Notes under the pieces: model-generated | What the model saw: only the letters and a program-made list of their open reading frames with translations | What the model was told of the DNA's origin: nothing | Databases searched by the model: none | Program-made: the position numbers and the translations under genes | Assembly (NCBI GenBank): GCA_030446305.1 | Contig: JASUSA010000037.1 | Location: 1 to 35,807 of the forward strand | Length of the DNA stretch: 35,807 nt | Direction of reading: 5' to 3' | From: Clostridiales bacterium | Lineage (GTDB): Bacteria > Bacillota > Clostridia > Peptostreptococcales > Acidaminobacteraceae | Shown here: positions 6,171 to 15,040 of the stretch, in pieces | Layout of the letters: every line of letters starts with the position of its first letter | Position numbering within the stretch: the stretch's first letter is position 1

Positions 6171-8525
6171 ATGAAAGCGATGATTTTAATGATTTTAAAA
6201 TCTGAATTTGCAAAAGACTTTGAGACGGCGAATAGTCAGCAGCTCTATTATGCATTGTCAAAGGCAATAATGGCGCATATAGCAGATTCTTGGCAGATGA
6301 GTCTTGCAAAATCAGCTCAAGGCAAACAGGCTTATTACTTTTCAGCAGAGTTTCTGATGGGCAGGGCACTCGGCAATAACTTGCTGAATTTAGGCGATAC
6401 GTCAGAAATTAAAGCATTATTGGATGCCTATTCTATTGATTTAAATGAACTGGAAAATCAGGAAGCTGATGCTGGGCTTGGAAACGGTGGTCTAGGAAGG
6501 TTGGCCGCTTGTTTTTTAGAATCTGCAGCAACAATGACTTTGCCGCTGCATGGGTACGGCATCCGTTACCAGTACGGTCTGTTTAAACAGGCATTTAAAG
6601 AGGGATTTCAAGTTGAAATGCCCGACGATTGGCTTAAATATCCCGATCCATGGTCAATCAGGCGAGATGATGAAGCGGTAACAATTCATTTTGCAGATGG
6701 TGACATCAAGGCAATACCATATGATACCCCTGTTATTGGTTATCAAAATGATCAAATCAATACACTTAGACTGTGGCAAAGTGAGGCAATGGTACCTTTT
6801 GACTTTACTGCTTTTAATGATCAGGCATACGACCTTGCTGTTGCCGAAAAGAATCGTGCAGAAGCCATTTGCAAGGTATTGTATCCAAATGATTCGAAGG
6901 AAGACGGGAAAAAACTAAGGCTAAAACAGCAATACTTTTTTGTATCGGCATCATTGCAGGATCTCGTCAGCAAATTTGCAGCAACCGGCGATGCATGGGA
7001 GCATTTTCCGCAGCGCTATGCCATTCAATTAAATGATACGCATCCCGTTGTGGCCATCCCTGAACTCATCCGCATTTTGATGGATGATTATCAATTGCGA
7101 TTTAATCGCGCTTTTAAAATTGCGCAAAAGACATTTGCCTATACGAACCATACCATTTTACAGGAAGCGCTTGAAAAATGGCATGTTAGTTTTTACAAAA
7201 CGCTGTTGCCGCGCGTTTATGAAATTATTCAGAAAATAGATCGCCAGTTTGTCAATGAATTCAAAGAATCAGAAATGCCCACGGCACAGATTCAACAGAT
7301 GCGCATTATTCAGGATCATATGGTTCATATGGCGTATTTGGCAATATACGGTTCGCACTCTGTCAACGGCGTAGCAGCACTTCATACAGACATTCTAAAG
7401 CAAATCGCACTTAAAGACTGGTATGAATTTTTCCCAGAGCGATTTAACAATAAAACAAATGGCATCACACAAAGGCGATGGCTAAAATTTGCCAATCCTG
7501 AACTGTCTGCACTGATTACAGAATGCTTGGGCAGTGAAGCGTGGGTAACGCAGTTAAGTGATTTAAAGGCACTTGAGAAGTTTGCCGATGATGAAATGAC
7601 GCTTAATCGTTTTATGGCGATTAAGCAAAAACGTAAACAAGCGCTTGCTGACTATATACGAGAGAATGAAGGCGTCGAGCTTGATCCTAATGCGCTCTTC
7701 GATATTCAAATCAAGAGACTCCATGAATACAAGCGGCAGCTGCTCAATGCCTTTCAGATTTTGCATCAGTATTTTGAACTCCTGGAAAACCTGGAAAAAG
7801 AGGTTGTACCGCGTGTCTATATTTTTGGCGCCAAAGCGGCACCGGGTTATTACCGTGCAAAGGGCATTATAAAATATATCAATGAAATTGCGAAAAGAAT
7901 TAATAGTGATCCGATTGTCGCAGGGCGAATAAAAGTGCATTTTGTCGAAAACTATAACGTATCCTATGGTGAATTGCTCTTCCCGGCAGCCGATTTGTCA
8001 GAACAAATTTCGACGGCGGGCAAAGAGGCATCCGGTACAGGCAATATGAAGTTTATGCTTAATGGAACGCCAACCATCGGCACACTTGATGGCGCAAACA
8101 TTGAAATTGTAGAAGAGGCTGGGATCGAAAACAACTTTATCTTTGGCGCAAAAGTGGAAGAACTTGAAGCGCTGAATGGCAGTTATGATCCGGTACAATA
8201 TTATTTAACGAATCCGAGATTAAAACGAATAGTCGATACGCTGATTGACGGTACTTTTTCAGATGGTGGTACGGGCATGTTTCATGAACTCTACAGCTCG
8301 CTGATGCAGGGTGCATCATGGCATTGTGCCGATAACTATTTCCTGCTGTACGATTTTGATGCTTATGTGGCGGCGCAGTCAAAAGTTGATGAAGCGTATC
8401 GCGATCCGATTAGCTGGGCGAGAAAATGTTGGTTAAATCTAGCAAATGCGGGTAAATTCAGTTCCGACAGGACGATTTTAGAGTATGCTAAAGACATTTG
8501 GCAGATCAAATCGATTGAGGTATAA
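6171..8525 (+). CDS. glgP: Glycogen/maltodextrin phosphorylase
   Basis: 784 residues from ATG 6171, preceded by GGAGG at 6161-6165; a TTG twelve bases earlier overlaps that site and is unlikely. The enzyme cleaves alpha-1,4-glucan with phosphate to release glucose-1-phosphate, using pyridoxal phosphate. Family hallmarks are QEADAGLGNGGLGRLAACF near residue 95, ITQRRW mid-protein, IKRLHEYKRQ, and EASGTGNMKFMLNGTPTIG, in which K627 is the expected PLP lysine. It lies between a LacI-type regulator and a glucokinase, giving a small cluster that feeds stored or imported alpha-glucan into glycolysis. No glycogen synthase, branching enzyme or phosphoglucomutase is in the window. Whether glycogen or maltodextrin is the main substrate cannot be decided here. 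Confidence 0.96.
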   Translation: MKAMILMILKSEFAKDFETANSQQLYYALSKAIMAHIADSWQMSLAKSAQGKQAYYFSAEFLMGRALGNNLLNLGDTSEIKALLDAYSIDLNELENQEADAGLGNGGLGRLAACFLESAATMTLPLHGYGIRYQYGLFKQAFKEGFQVEMPDDWLKYPDPWSIRRDDEAVTIHFADGDIKAIPYDTPVIGYQNDQINTLRLWQSEAMVPFDFTAFNDQAYDLAVAEKNRAEAICKVLYPNDSKEDGKKLRLKQQYFFVSASLQDLVSKFAATGDAWEHFPQRYAIQLNDTHPVVAIPELIRILMDDYQLRFNRAFKIAQKTFAYTNHTILQEALEKWHVSFYKTLLPRVYEIIQKIDRQFVNEFKESEMPTAQIQQMRIIQDHMVHMAYLAIYGSHSVNGVAALHTDILKQIALKDWYEFFPERFNNKTNGITQRRWLKFANPELSALITECLGSEAWVTQLSDLKALEKFADDEMTLNRFMAIKQKRKQALADYIRENEGVELDPNALFDIQIKRLHEYKRQLLNAFQILHQYFELLENLEKEVVPRVYIFGAKAAPGYYRAKGIIKYINEIAKRINSDPIVAGRIKVHFVENYNVSYGELLFPAADLSEQISTAGKEASGTGNMKFMLNGTPTIGTLDGANIEIVEEAGIENNFIFGAKVEELEALNGSYDPVQYYLTNPRLKRIVDTLIDGTFSDGGTGMFHELYSSLMQGASWHCADNYFLLYDFDAYVAAQSKVDEAYRDPISWARKCWLNLANAGKFSSDRTILEYAKDIWQIKSIEV

Positions 8526-8533
8526 TAAAGCGA

Positions 8534-8551
8534 GGCGCCTGAAAAGGCGCC
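8534..8551 (+). other. GC-rich hairpin between glgP and the glucokinase gene
   Basis: GGCGCC (8534-8539) pairs with GGCGCC (8546-8551) around TGAAAA. It is stable but has no T-run, so it is more likely an mRNA processing or stabilising element that adjusts relative expression than a terminator. Confidence 0.55.
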
Positions 8552-8605
8552 GCCTTTGGCATCACACAATGTAAGCGGTGCCTAAAAAAATTAACGGAGG
8601 CGACC

Positions 8606-9559
8606 ATGTATATTGGCATTGACCTTGGTGGAACGAATATAGCCGGCGGACTGGTAAGCGATGATGGTGTCATTATCCTAAAAAAATCAGTACCGACACT
8701 AACAGAGCGCGGCAGTGAAGCGGTAATGGCAGATATTGCACGCGTCATAAAAATGTTGCTTGATGAGAATACGTCAGACCAGAAGCCGACGGCGGTTGGC
8801 ATTGGCATTCCAGGTGTTTCTGACCCTGTAACGGGAGATGTGCCCGTGTGTGTAAACTTAAATTGGTATAATGTACCACTCAGGCGACGACTACAGGAAA
8901 CCATTGATCTACCAATATTTATCGATAATGATGCGACAGTTGCCGGCGTTGCCGAATTTGAAGTCGCTCAGAAAGGCAGATATAAAAATGCCGTGCTGTT
9001 AACGCTTGGAACTGGTATTGGCAGTGGCATTATGATTGACGGCAAAATGGTTTCCGGTCATCACGGCATCGGATCGGAATTTGGTCATACGATTGTAGGT
9101 GAAAACTTTTACATTTGCAACTGCGGCCATAATGGTTGTCTGGAAACTTTTTCATCTTCAACGGCCATTATCAAGTACATGCGTCATCGCATAAAAGACG
9201 AAGGTGCCCAAAGTATGGTGCTGTCAATGGCGGATGGCAACATAGCAAATATTAATGGTGAAATGATTTTTAAGGCGGCAATGAATGGCGATGCACTTGC
9301 TGTCGAAACCATTGATCGTTTGGTAAAATACCTCGCAATCGGTTTAATTAATCTCGTAGCGACTTTAGACCCTGAGATTATTCTTTTGGGAGGCGGGCTG
9401 TCAATGGCAGGAGATTTCCTGCTCGATAAAGTGGTTGCAGCATTACACGAGTTGAAATACTACAAGGCACTACCGATTGCAGGTGTAGAAATTGCTAAAC
9501 TCAGAAATGATGCTGGAATCGTGGGCGCTGCCATGTATGCAAAACTGCATATGGCATAA
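8606..9559 (+). CDS. glk: ROK-family glucokinase
   Basis: 317 residues. It phosphorylates glucose to glucose-6-phosphate with ATP. The phosphate-binding motif IGIDLGGTNIAGGLV starts at residue 3. The sugar-binding DNDATVAG and the GTGIGSG motif follow. The ROK zinc site is seen as GHH...EFGHT and CNCGHNGCLET, with cysteines at 171, 173 and 178. The GGAGG site at 8596-8600 fixes ATG 8606. It lies in the alpha-glucan cluster, where it would handle glucose freed during glucan breakdown, with G6P isomerase downstream. Some ROK kinases prefer other hexoses; glucose is the best guess from context. Confidence 0.92.
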   Translation: MYIGIDLGGTNIAGGLVSDDGVIILKKSVPTLTERGSEAVMADIARVIKMLLDENTSDQKPTAVGIGIPGVSDPVTGDVPVCVNLNWYNVPLRRRLQETIDLPIFIDNDATVAGVAEFEVAQKGRYKNAVLLTLGTGIGSGIMIDGKMVSGHHGIGSEFGHTIVGENFYICNCGHNGCLETFSSSTAIIKYMRHRIKDEGAQSMVLSMADGNIANINGEMIFKAAMNGDALAVETIDRLVKYLAIGLINLVATLDPEIILLGGGLSMAGDFLLDKVVAALHELKYYKALPIAGVEIAKLRNDAGIVGAAMYAKLHMA

Positions 9560-9599
9560 AACTTGGATAAATAATCGGTATAAAAAGAATATGATTAAA

Positions 9600-9725
9600 A
9601 AATACGAATAGTAATACGAATAAAAAAATAAGAATAAGAATTAGAATTAGAAGAATATGACGACTACGACTACGGATTAGACTACGGATTAAGAATAAAA
9701 ACTAAGATTAAGAAAAAGGATAATC
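9600..9725. repeat. Low-complexity degenerate short-repeat tract
   Basis: A C-poor, purine-rich tract of short repeats: AATACGAATA twice, AGAATA and GAATTA units, CGACTA units, and an exact tandem pair of the 12-mer GACTACGGATTA at 9668-9679 and 9680-9691. All frames carry stops. It separates the glucokinase and pgi genes and looks like slippage-generated sequence, without a recognisable regulatory element. Confidence 0.75.
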
Positions 9726-9790
9726 AAAACAGTGAAAGCGATAGAATCATTGTGGGTAATGATCCTATTTTTCGTCATGAGGAGGCAGCA

Positions 9791-11095
9791 ATGAACCATA
9801 TTAAATTTGATTACAGTCAAGCGCTGTTGAATGCAAATGAATTTGATCATCTTAAGGGACATGTGCAGTTGGCACACCAGATGTTACACGAGAAGACAGG
9901 TGCCGGCAACGATTATGTCGGATGGGTTGATTATACAAAGCGGCTTACACAGGCTGAAATTGAAGATATTCAGCAAACGGCAGATAAGATACGCGAAGCG
10001 GCAGATGCTTTTATCATAATCGGTATTGGCGGTTCTTATCTTGGTGCTAAAACAGTGTTGGATGCACTGATGCATCCGTTCCATAACGAGTTGACGAAAT
10101 CGGAACGTCAAGCACCTAAAATCTATTTCGCCGGCAATCAGATCAGCAGTACATATATGGCTTATCTTTTAGAGCGCATAGAAGGCGAGAGTGTCTATAT
10201 CAATGTTATTTCTAAATCGGGAACGACAACTGAACCGGCAATTGCCTTCAGATTATTAAAAGCTGCGTTAGAATCAAAATACGGCAAGGAGGGTGCACAA
10301 AAACGCATCGTTGCGACAACAGATCGCGAGCGAGGTGCCTTGCGAACACTTGCTGACAGAGAGGGCTATAAGACATTTGTCATTCCTGATGATGTTGGCG
10401 GCCGCTATTCCGTCATAACACCTGTTGGACTTTTACCGATTGCCGTTGGCGGTATTGATTTAAAAGCGTTTTTAAATGGCGTCAATGATGGTGTTGATGC
10501 ATTTGCCAACCCTTTGGTAGCAGAAAACCCTGCGTACCAGTATGCTGTATTGCGAAATGTGCTCTATCGCAAGGGCAAGGCGATTGAAGTGCTCGTCAAT
10601 TATGAACCGTCAATGGCATTCTTGGCAGAATGGTGGATGCAGCTCTTTGGTGAAAGTGAAGGCAAAGACAACATGGGGGTATTCCCAACAAAGATGAATA
10701 ACTCAACGGATCTGCACTCAATGGGTCAAATGATTCAAGATGGCCCTCGCATTATGTTTGAAACGGTTATAACATTGGATACTGTTGAAAGGGATATCGT
10801 ATTAGAGGCCGATGCCGATAATCTCGATGGCTTGAACTATCTGGCGGGCAAAAAAATGAGCGAAGTTAATCAAAGTGCTTTTCAAGGTACTGTCGAGGCC
10901 CATGTCGACGGCAATGTGCCAAATTTGCACGTTAGCATGCCGAAGCTTGATGCTTATCACTTGGGACATCTCATGTATTTCTTTATGAAAGCATGTGGAA
11001 TCAGCGGCTATCTTATGGGTGTTAATCCATTCGATCAGCCGGGTGTTGAAGCTTATAAAAAGAATATGTTCAGATTGCTTGGGAAACCAATGTGA
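9791..11095 (+). CDS. pgi: Glucose-6-phosphate isomerase
   Basis: 434 residues from ATG 9791 with GGAGG at 9781-9785; an earlier in-frame GTG at 9752 would place this ribosome site inside the gene. It interconverts glucose-6-phosphate and fructose-6-phosphate. The two SIS subdomains show IGIGGSYLGAKTVLDAL and SKSGTTTEPAIAFRLLK, and the active-site Glu lies in the GESEGKDNMGVFPTKMNN region. The length matches the compact Gram-positive form. It completes the local route from glucan or glucose to fructose-6-phosphate. The low-complexity tract upstream leaves it unclear whether it shares a transcript with glgP-glk. Confidence 0.97.
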   Translation: MNHIKFDYSQALLNANEFDHLKGHVQLAHQMLHEKTGAGNDYVGWVDYTKRLTQAEIEDIQQTADKIREAADAFIIIGIGGSYLGAKTVLDALMHPFHNELTKSERQAPKIYFAGNQISSTYMAYLLERIEGESVYINVISKSGTTTEPAIAFRLLKAALESKYGKEGAQKRIVATTDRERGALRTLADREGYKTFVIPDDVGGRYSVITPVGLLPIAVGGIDLKAFLNGVNDGVDAFANPLVAENPAYQYAVLRNVLYRKGKAIEVLVNYEPSMAFLAEWWMQLFGESEGKDNMGVFPTKMNNSTDLHSMGQMIQDGPRIMFETVITLDTVERDIVLEADADNLDGLNYLAGKKMSEVNQSAFQGTVEAHVDGNVPNLHVSMPKLDAYHLGHLMYFFMKACGISGYLMGVNPFDQPGVEAYKKNMFRLLGKPM

Positions 11096-11215
11096 TTTGA
11101 GATTTGAACATCACGGTTTACGTTTATCAATTGAGAAAAATACAAATCGTTATGGCGTCTTTTGAAAAGGACACTTATGCTGTCAATGTGTGCTTTGCTA
11201 AGAACGTATGACCTT

Positions 11216-11263
11216 AAAAACTGCTTTGATTCAGGGAATATGCCCCTGAGCAAAGCAGTTTTT
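11216..11263 (+). terminator. Intrinsic terminator after pgi
   Basis: AAAAACTGCTTTG (11216-11228) pairs with CAAAGCAGTTTTT (11251-11263), with a second inner stem CAGGG/CCCTG. The T-run on the right arm makes it a strong terminator. Confidence 0.93.
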
Positions 11264-11369
11264 GTGCTGTGAGGATTGGCCAAAAAACAGATAGATTATC
11301 TGGTGTTGATACCTGTGCTATTTGAATATAGTGCTTTTGGATTATTCTTGGTTTTTTAAAATTTGGATG

Positions 11370-11399
11370 TAGACAGAAAAATACCCTTCGTGATACAAT
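11370..11399 (+). promoter_or_regulatory. Promoter of the ribonucleotide reductase gene
   Basis: TAGACA (11370-11375) and TACAAT (11394-11399) are separated by 18 bases and each matches consensus at 5 of 6 positions. The -10 lies inside the first NrdR-like box. The rest of the 364-base gap after pgi holds only the terminator at 11216-11263 and the two boxes; no cobalamin riboswitch was recognised. Confidence 0.75.
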
Positions 11400-11408
11400 A
11401 TATAGCGT
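11393..11408 (+). promoter_or_regulatory. NrdR box 1
   Basis: ATACAATATATAGCGT matches the NrdR palindrome consensus ACACWATATATWGTGT at 14 of 16 positions and covers the -10 box. NrdR represses ribonucleotide reductase genes when dATP is abundant. Confidence 0.75.
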
Positions 11409-11424
11409 AGCTGAAATATATTTA

Positions 11425-11440
11425 TTACTAAATATTGTGT
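11425..11440 (+). promoter_or_regulatory. NrdR box 2
   Basis: TTACTAAATATTGTGT matches the NrdR consensus at 13 of 16 positions. Its start is 32 bp after box 1, three helical turns, which is the spacing seen for tandem NrdR boxes in other bacteria. The spacing supports the call despite the imperfect left half. Confidence 0.7.
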
Positions 11441-11459
11441 CTAAAACGGGGTGTAGAGC

Positions 11460-13808
11460 ATGAAAGTCACAAAGAGAGATGGGACAGTTGTAGATTTTGA
11501 AATCGGTAAAATTGTTCGAGCGATTGAAAAAGCAATGAAAGAAACCACCAAGGGTGTCGACAGTACGTTAAGTCAGACAATTGGTGCAAAAATTGAGCAG
11601 GCAGCATTAGACAGTGAAAATATGATCTCCGTCGATGAAATTCAAGACCTTGTTGAAGATTTACTAATGGGAAGTCCACGCAAAGACGTTGCGAAAAAAT
11701 ATATTATCTACCGTAGCGAGAAAGATAAAACGCGATTAACGCGTAAAAAAGAAGATCATCAGCTATTGACAGATGAGTTTATAAGCAAGTACAAGCATTT
11801 GGATTCGCCAATGCGACAGCTTGGTAATTTCGTTTATTACAGAACTTACTCAAGATGGCTGCCGGAAGAAAAACGCAGAGAATACTGGTGGGAAACGGTA
11901 AGACGTGCCGTCGAATATAACTGTACGATTGTAAAGACAACGCGAGCAGAAGCCGAAGAACTGTTTGATAATATTTTTCATCTCAGACAGTTTTTATCCG
12001 GCAGAACTTTTTGGGTCGGTGGTACACCGGTGGCAAAACACTACCCAATGGCAAACTATAATTGCAGTTTTCAGATTATCAACAGCTTTGATGCCTTTAA
12101 AGACATCTTTTATCTCTTGATGATCGGATCAGGTGTTGGCGTCCGCATCCTAAGAGAAGATGTTGCGGGCTTGCCGAAAGTTCGGACGGACTTTGAAGTG
12201 GTGCATAAAGACTACGCGCCACTGCCAAGAGCAGAACGTGAAGATAACACGAGTCTTGAATTTTTCTATAACAACACCGTAAAAATTACCATTGGCGACT
12301 CGAAAGAAGGCTGGGTGCAATCGCTGGATTTCTTCCTGAAGCTGATTCATACCAATGAATACCGCAATATCAAAACCATCATCATCGATTACGATCATGT
12401 AAGGCCAAAAGGCGAGAAATTAAAAACATTTGGCGGGACGGCGAGTGGTCACACAAGCCTCAAAAACATGTTCCATAAGATTGACCGCGTGGTTAAGAAA
12501 CTCGGGATGCTGATGGAAACAAAACTCGTGAAATTAAGAGCAATCGACTGCCTAGATATAGCAAATGTCATTGGTGAAAATGTTGTTGTAGGCGGCGTTA
12601 GGAGAACTGCAGAGATTGTACTCGTCGATTCGGATGATACAGAATGCATCGAAGCAAAATCGAATCTCTACTATATGGAAGATGGCAAGTGGGTCGTCAA
12701 TGAAGAAGTACTTCATCGCCAAATGAGCAACAACTCGATCTATTACACTGAAAAACCAAGCCGCGAGAAAATTAAATGGCAGCTTGAAAGAATGCGTTAT
12801 TCCGGTGAACCGGGATGGGTTAATGAAGTAGCGGGCTCAAAGCGCAGACCAAACTTTAATGGTGTCAACCCATGTGGCGAGATACTGCTGGACAACAAGG
12901 GACTTTGCAATTTAACGACCTTAAACGTTTTTGCTTTTGTTGAAAACGGCAAGATTGATACGGCAGCTCTGCTGAAAGCCCAAAGACTGTCAGCGAGATG
13001 CAGTTACCGTATGACTTGTGTGGAACTGGAATTGCCGCTTTGGAACAATGTACAGCAGCGGGATAAACTTTTGGGCTGCTCCGTTACAGGATGGCAGGAT
13101 ATGGTCAATGCCACAGCAATGACCTATGATGAACAAGCTGCGCTGCTGCGAACAATGCGCGATGTTGCCAGAAAAGAAGCGGAGATGTATGCTGCTGAAT
13201 TAGGCGGCAGAACACCTATTCTCGTGACAACGGTTAAACCGGAGGGCACATTATCGCAATTGCCAATCGTTTCAAGTGGTGTACACTACTCACATGCGCC
13301 ATACTATATTCGACGTGTTCGCATCAATGCACACGATCCGCTGGTACAGGTATGTGAAGAACTTGGCTACCCAGTCTTCCCGGAAGTTGGTCAAGAAATG
13401 GAAACATGTACCACAAAAGTTGTTGAGTTTCCTGTAAAAGCGCCGGAAGGCAAGACGAAGTACGATGTGACGGCGATTGAACAGCTTGAGAATTACAAGC
13501 TGTTTATGGAAAATTATGTTGATCATAACTGTTCAATCACCGTACATGTAAGACCTGACGAGTGGGAAGCCGTTGAAGAATGGGTTGACCAGTACTGGGA
13601 TGACATTGTGGCACTTTCATTCCTGCCGCTTGATGATTCCTTCTATCAGATGTTGCCATATGAACAAATTTCCGAAGCAGAATACGAAGAACGCGCAGCG
13701 GCAATGAAACCATTTAGGCCGTCGCTGATTACAAAGTATGAAAAAGAAGAAGTTGAGTTTGACGTGGGTGTTGATGGGTGCGAAACTGGTGCCTGCCCAG
13801 TGAGATAG
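11460..13808 (+). CDS. nrdJ: Adenosylcobalamin-dependent (class II) ribonucleoside-triphosphate reductase
   Basis: 782 residues. It converts ribonucleoside triphosphates to deoxy forms using a B12 cofactor and needs no oxygen. An N-terminal ATP-cone (residues about 1-90, KVTKRDGTVVDFEIGKIVRAI) gives allosteric control. The start of the catalytic domain, YYRTYSRWLPEEKRREYWWETV, resembles the Lactobacillus leichmannii monomeric enzyme. C202 (NYNCS), C472 (NPCGEI, thiyl radical) and C483 (LCNLT) are the expected active-site cysteines, and C774/C779 in the C-terminal CETGACPVR are the redox pair that re-reduces it. ATG 11460 follows GGGGTG. The ATP-cone is extra relative to the L. leichmannii enzyme as I recall it. 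It is a single-gene unit between its own promoter and terminator, with tandem NrdR boxes. Confidence 0.93.
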   Translation: MKVTKRDGTVVDFEIGKIVRAIEKAMKETTKGVDSTLSQTIGAKIEQAALDSENMISVDEIQDLVEDLLMGSPRKDVAKKYIIYRSEKDKTRLTRKKEDHQLLTDEFISKYKHLDSPMRQLGNFVYYRTYSRWLPEEKRREYWWETVRRAVEYNCTIVKTTRAEAEELFDNIFHLRQFLSGRTFWVGGTPVAKHYPMANYNCSFQIINSFDAFKDIFYLLMIGSGVGVRILREDVAGLPKVRTDFEVVHKDYAPLPRAEREDNTSLEFFYNNTVKITIGDSKEGWVQSLDFFLKLIHTNEYRNIKTIIIDYDHVRPKGEKLKTFGGTASGHTSLKNMFHKIDRVVKKLGMLMETKLVKLRAIDCLDIANVIGENVVVGGVRRTAEIVLVDSDDTECIEAKSNLYYMEDGKWVVNEEVLHRQMSNNSIYYTEKPSREKIKWQLERMRYSGEPGWVNEVAGSKRRPNFNGVNPCGEILLDNKGLCNLTTLNVFAFVENGKIDTAALLKAQRLSARCSYRMTCVELELPLWNNVQQRDKLLGCSVTGWQDMVNATAMTYDEQAALLRTMRDVARKEAEMYAAELGGRTPILVTTVKPEGTLSQLPIVSSGVHYSHAPYYIRRVRINAHDPLVQVCEELGYPVFPEVGQEMETCTTKVVEFPVKAPEGKTKYDVTAIEQLENYKLFMENYVDHNCSITVHVRPDEWEAVEEWVDQYWDDIVALSFLPLDDSFYQMLPYEQISEAEYEERAAAMKPFRPSLITKYEKEEVEFDVGVDGCETGACPVR

Positions 13809-13836
13809 TTTATGCGGGTAATCCGCGACAGGGAAG

Positions 13837-13882
13837 AAGCTGTTTCGAAATGGCCTATAAAGCCATTTCGAAGCAGCTTTTT
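13837..13882 (+). terminator. Intrinsic terminator after nrdJ
   Basis: An 18-bp stem, AAGCTGTTTCGAAATGGC (13837-13854) with GCCATTTCGAAGCAGCTT (13862-13879), broken only by one G-T wobble, runs into TTTTT. Confidence 0.95.
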
Positions 13883-14074
13883 CTTATGAGTAAAATAAGT
13901 TCGATCATGAGAAAGCCGATCCTAATCGTATGAAAAAAGACGGCTTTAAGGATATGATGAATGGTTTAGCCTTAAAAAGTCAATCGCGGATAGCATTGAG
14001 GTGTTACAAAAATGATAAAAAATATAACCGTGAAAAGGCGTATAATAAAGTTAATTAATATTTAGGAGGGCGAA

Positions 14075-14893
14075 ATGAATACGCATGAAATCATGGCTGT
14101 TGCACTAAAATTGGCTGGACTTGAAGAAACGCCGGCCGATTCGACGATTAGTGTTGAAGGTGACAATATCAAGAAAGTACTGTTTGGTGTCGATATGGAA
14201 ACCGCAGAACTCATGCTTGCAAAATCTTTAGGCTATGATCTCGTCATCAGCCATCATCCCAAAGCAGATGAAGCCATTATTAATTTCCATGAAGTGATGG
14301 ATATTCAAATTAGGCGAATGGTTTCTTTCGGGGTTCCAATTAATAAAGCGCAAAAAATGCTGCGGGCAAAAAAGAATACAGTCGACATTGGTCATCATGT
14401 GATGAATTACGATCGTGTATCCTCTGCAGCGCGTTTGATGGGGATGCCGTTTATGAATATTCACATGCCTGCAGATCTGATAGGCGAAAGATTTGTGCAG
14501 CGCCATTTAGATGATCGTTTTGAGGCGGAGCCCTTTGCGAGACTCAGTGATGTCATTGAAGCGCTCTCGGCACTTGACAGCTATAAAAAAGCAGTGACTA
14601 AACCGGTAATAAGGTGTGGTGCGCCCGACGATTATGCGGGTAGAATTGCAGTGCTTTATGCAGGTGGTACCAACGGCGGCGAAGATGTGTACAAAGCATA
14701 TTTCGAAGCGGGTGTCGGCACGATTGTCGCCATGCACGCGCCGGAAAGTGTTATTGATGCAGTTAGAGCTCAGAATATAGGCAATATCATTGTTGCAGGC
14801 CATATGGCCAGTGATAGTATTGGCATTCAAATAATAATTAAGGCACTTGAAGAAAAAGGATTGAATATTACACCTTTCTCTGGGGTATTATAA
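14075..14893 (+). CDS. NIF3/DUF34-family dinuclear-metal protein
   Basis: 272 residues. The family folds into a toroidal hexamer with a dinuclear metal site and is variously annotated as GTP cyclohydrolase 1 type 2-like or metal-binding NIF3; its physiological role is not settled. Metal-ligand motifs are visible: LVISHHPKAD near residue 53 and VAGHMASDSIG near residue 246. The first half also contains KNTVDIGHHVMNYDR. A clear AGGAGGG site precedes ATG 14075. In many Firmicutes a NIF3 gene sits by sigA and trmK, but this one stands alone between two terminators. Confidence 0.85.
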   Translation: MNTHEIMAVALKLAGLEETPADSTISVEGDNIKKVLFGVDMETAELMLAKSLGYDLVISHHPKADEAIINFHEVMDIQIRRMVSFGVPINKAQKMLRAKKNTVDIGHHVMNYDRVSSAARLMGMPFMNIHMPADLIGERFVQRHLDDRFEAEPFARLSDVIEALSALDSYKKAVTKPVIRCGAPDDYAGRIAVLYAGGTNGGEDVYKAYFEAGVGTIVAMHAPESVIDAVRAQNIGNIIVAGHMASDSIGIQIIIKALEEKGLNITPFSGVL

Positions 14894-14918
14894 AAGACGC
14901 AGCGATGTGTCTTTTTTT
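14892..14918 (+). terminator. Intrinsic terminator after the NIF3-like gene
   Basis: AAAAGAC and GTCTTTT pair around a short GC-containing loop immediately after the stop codon and run into seven T residues. Confidence 0.85.
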
Positions 14919-15040
14919 GTACATTATTGTTTGCGTATTTGAAATATTTGTGAAAATCAGAAGGATTTTTCACATTTATATCGAATATTACAAATAATGT
15001 GAATATTATAATAAATCTGCACAGAGAGGAGAACTATTAT

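Noticed and set aside
7563..7940. 125-codon minus-strand frame inside glgP
   Set aside because: Fully antisense to a well-supported gene, with no ribosome site and no recognisable protein features.
9746..9772. Short hairpin ATCATT/AATGAT with a following TATTTTT before pgi
   Set aside because: A 6-bp AT-rich stem is too weak for a credible terminator and it lies just before the pgi ribosome site.
11264..11459. Cobalamin riboswitch sought before the B12-dependent reductase
   Set aside because: No B12-box-like conserved element or matching structure was seen; the region holds the promoter and NrdR-like boxes.
13930..14058. 42-codon open frame between the nrdJ terminator and the NIF3-like gene
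   Set aside because: No ribosome site, it covers the likely promoter region of the next gene, and its composition is not protein-like.
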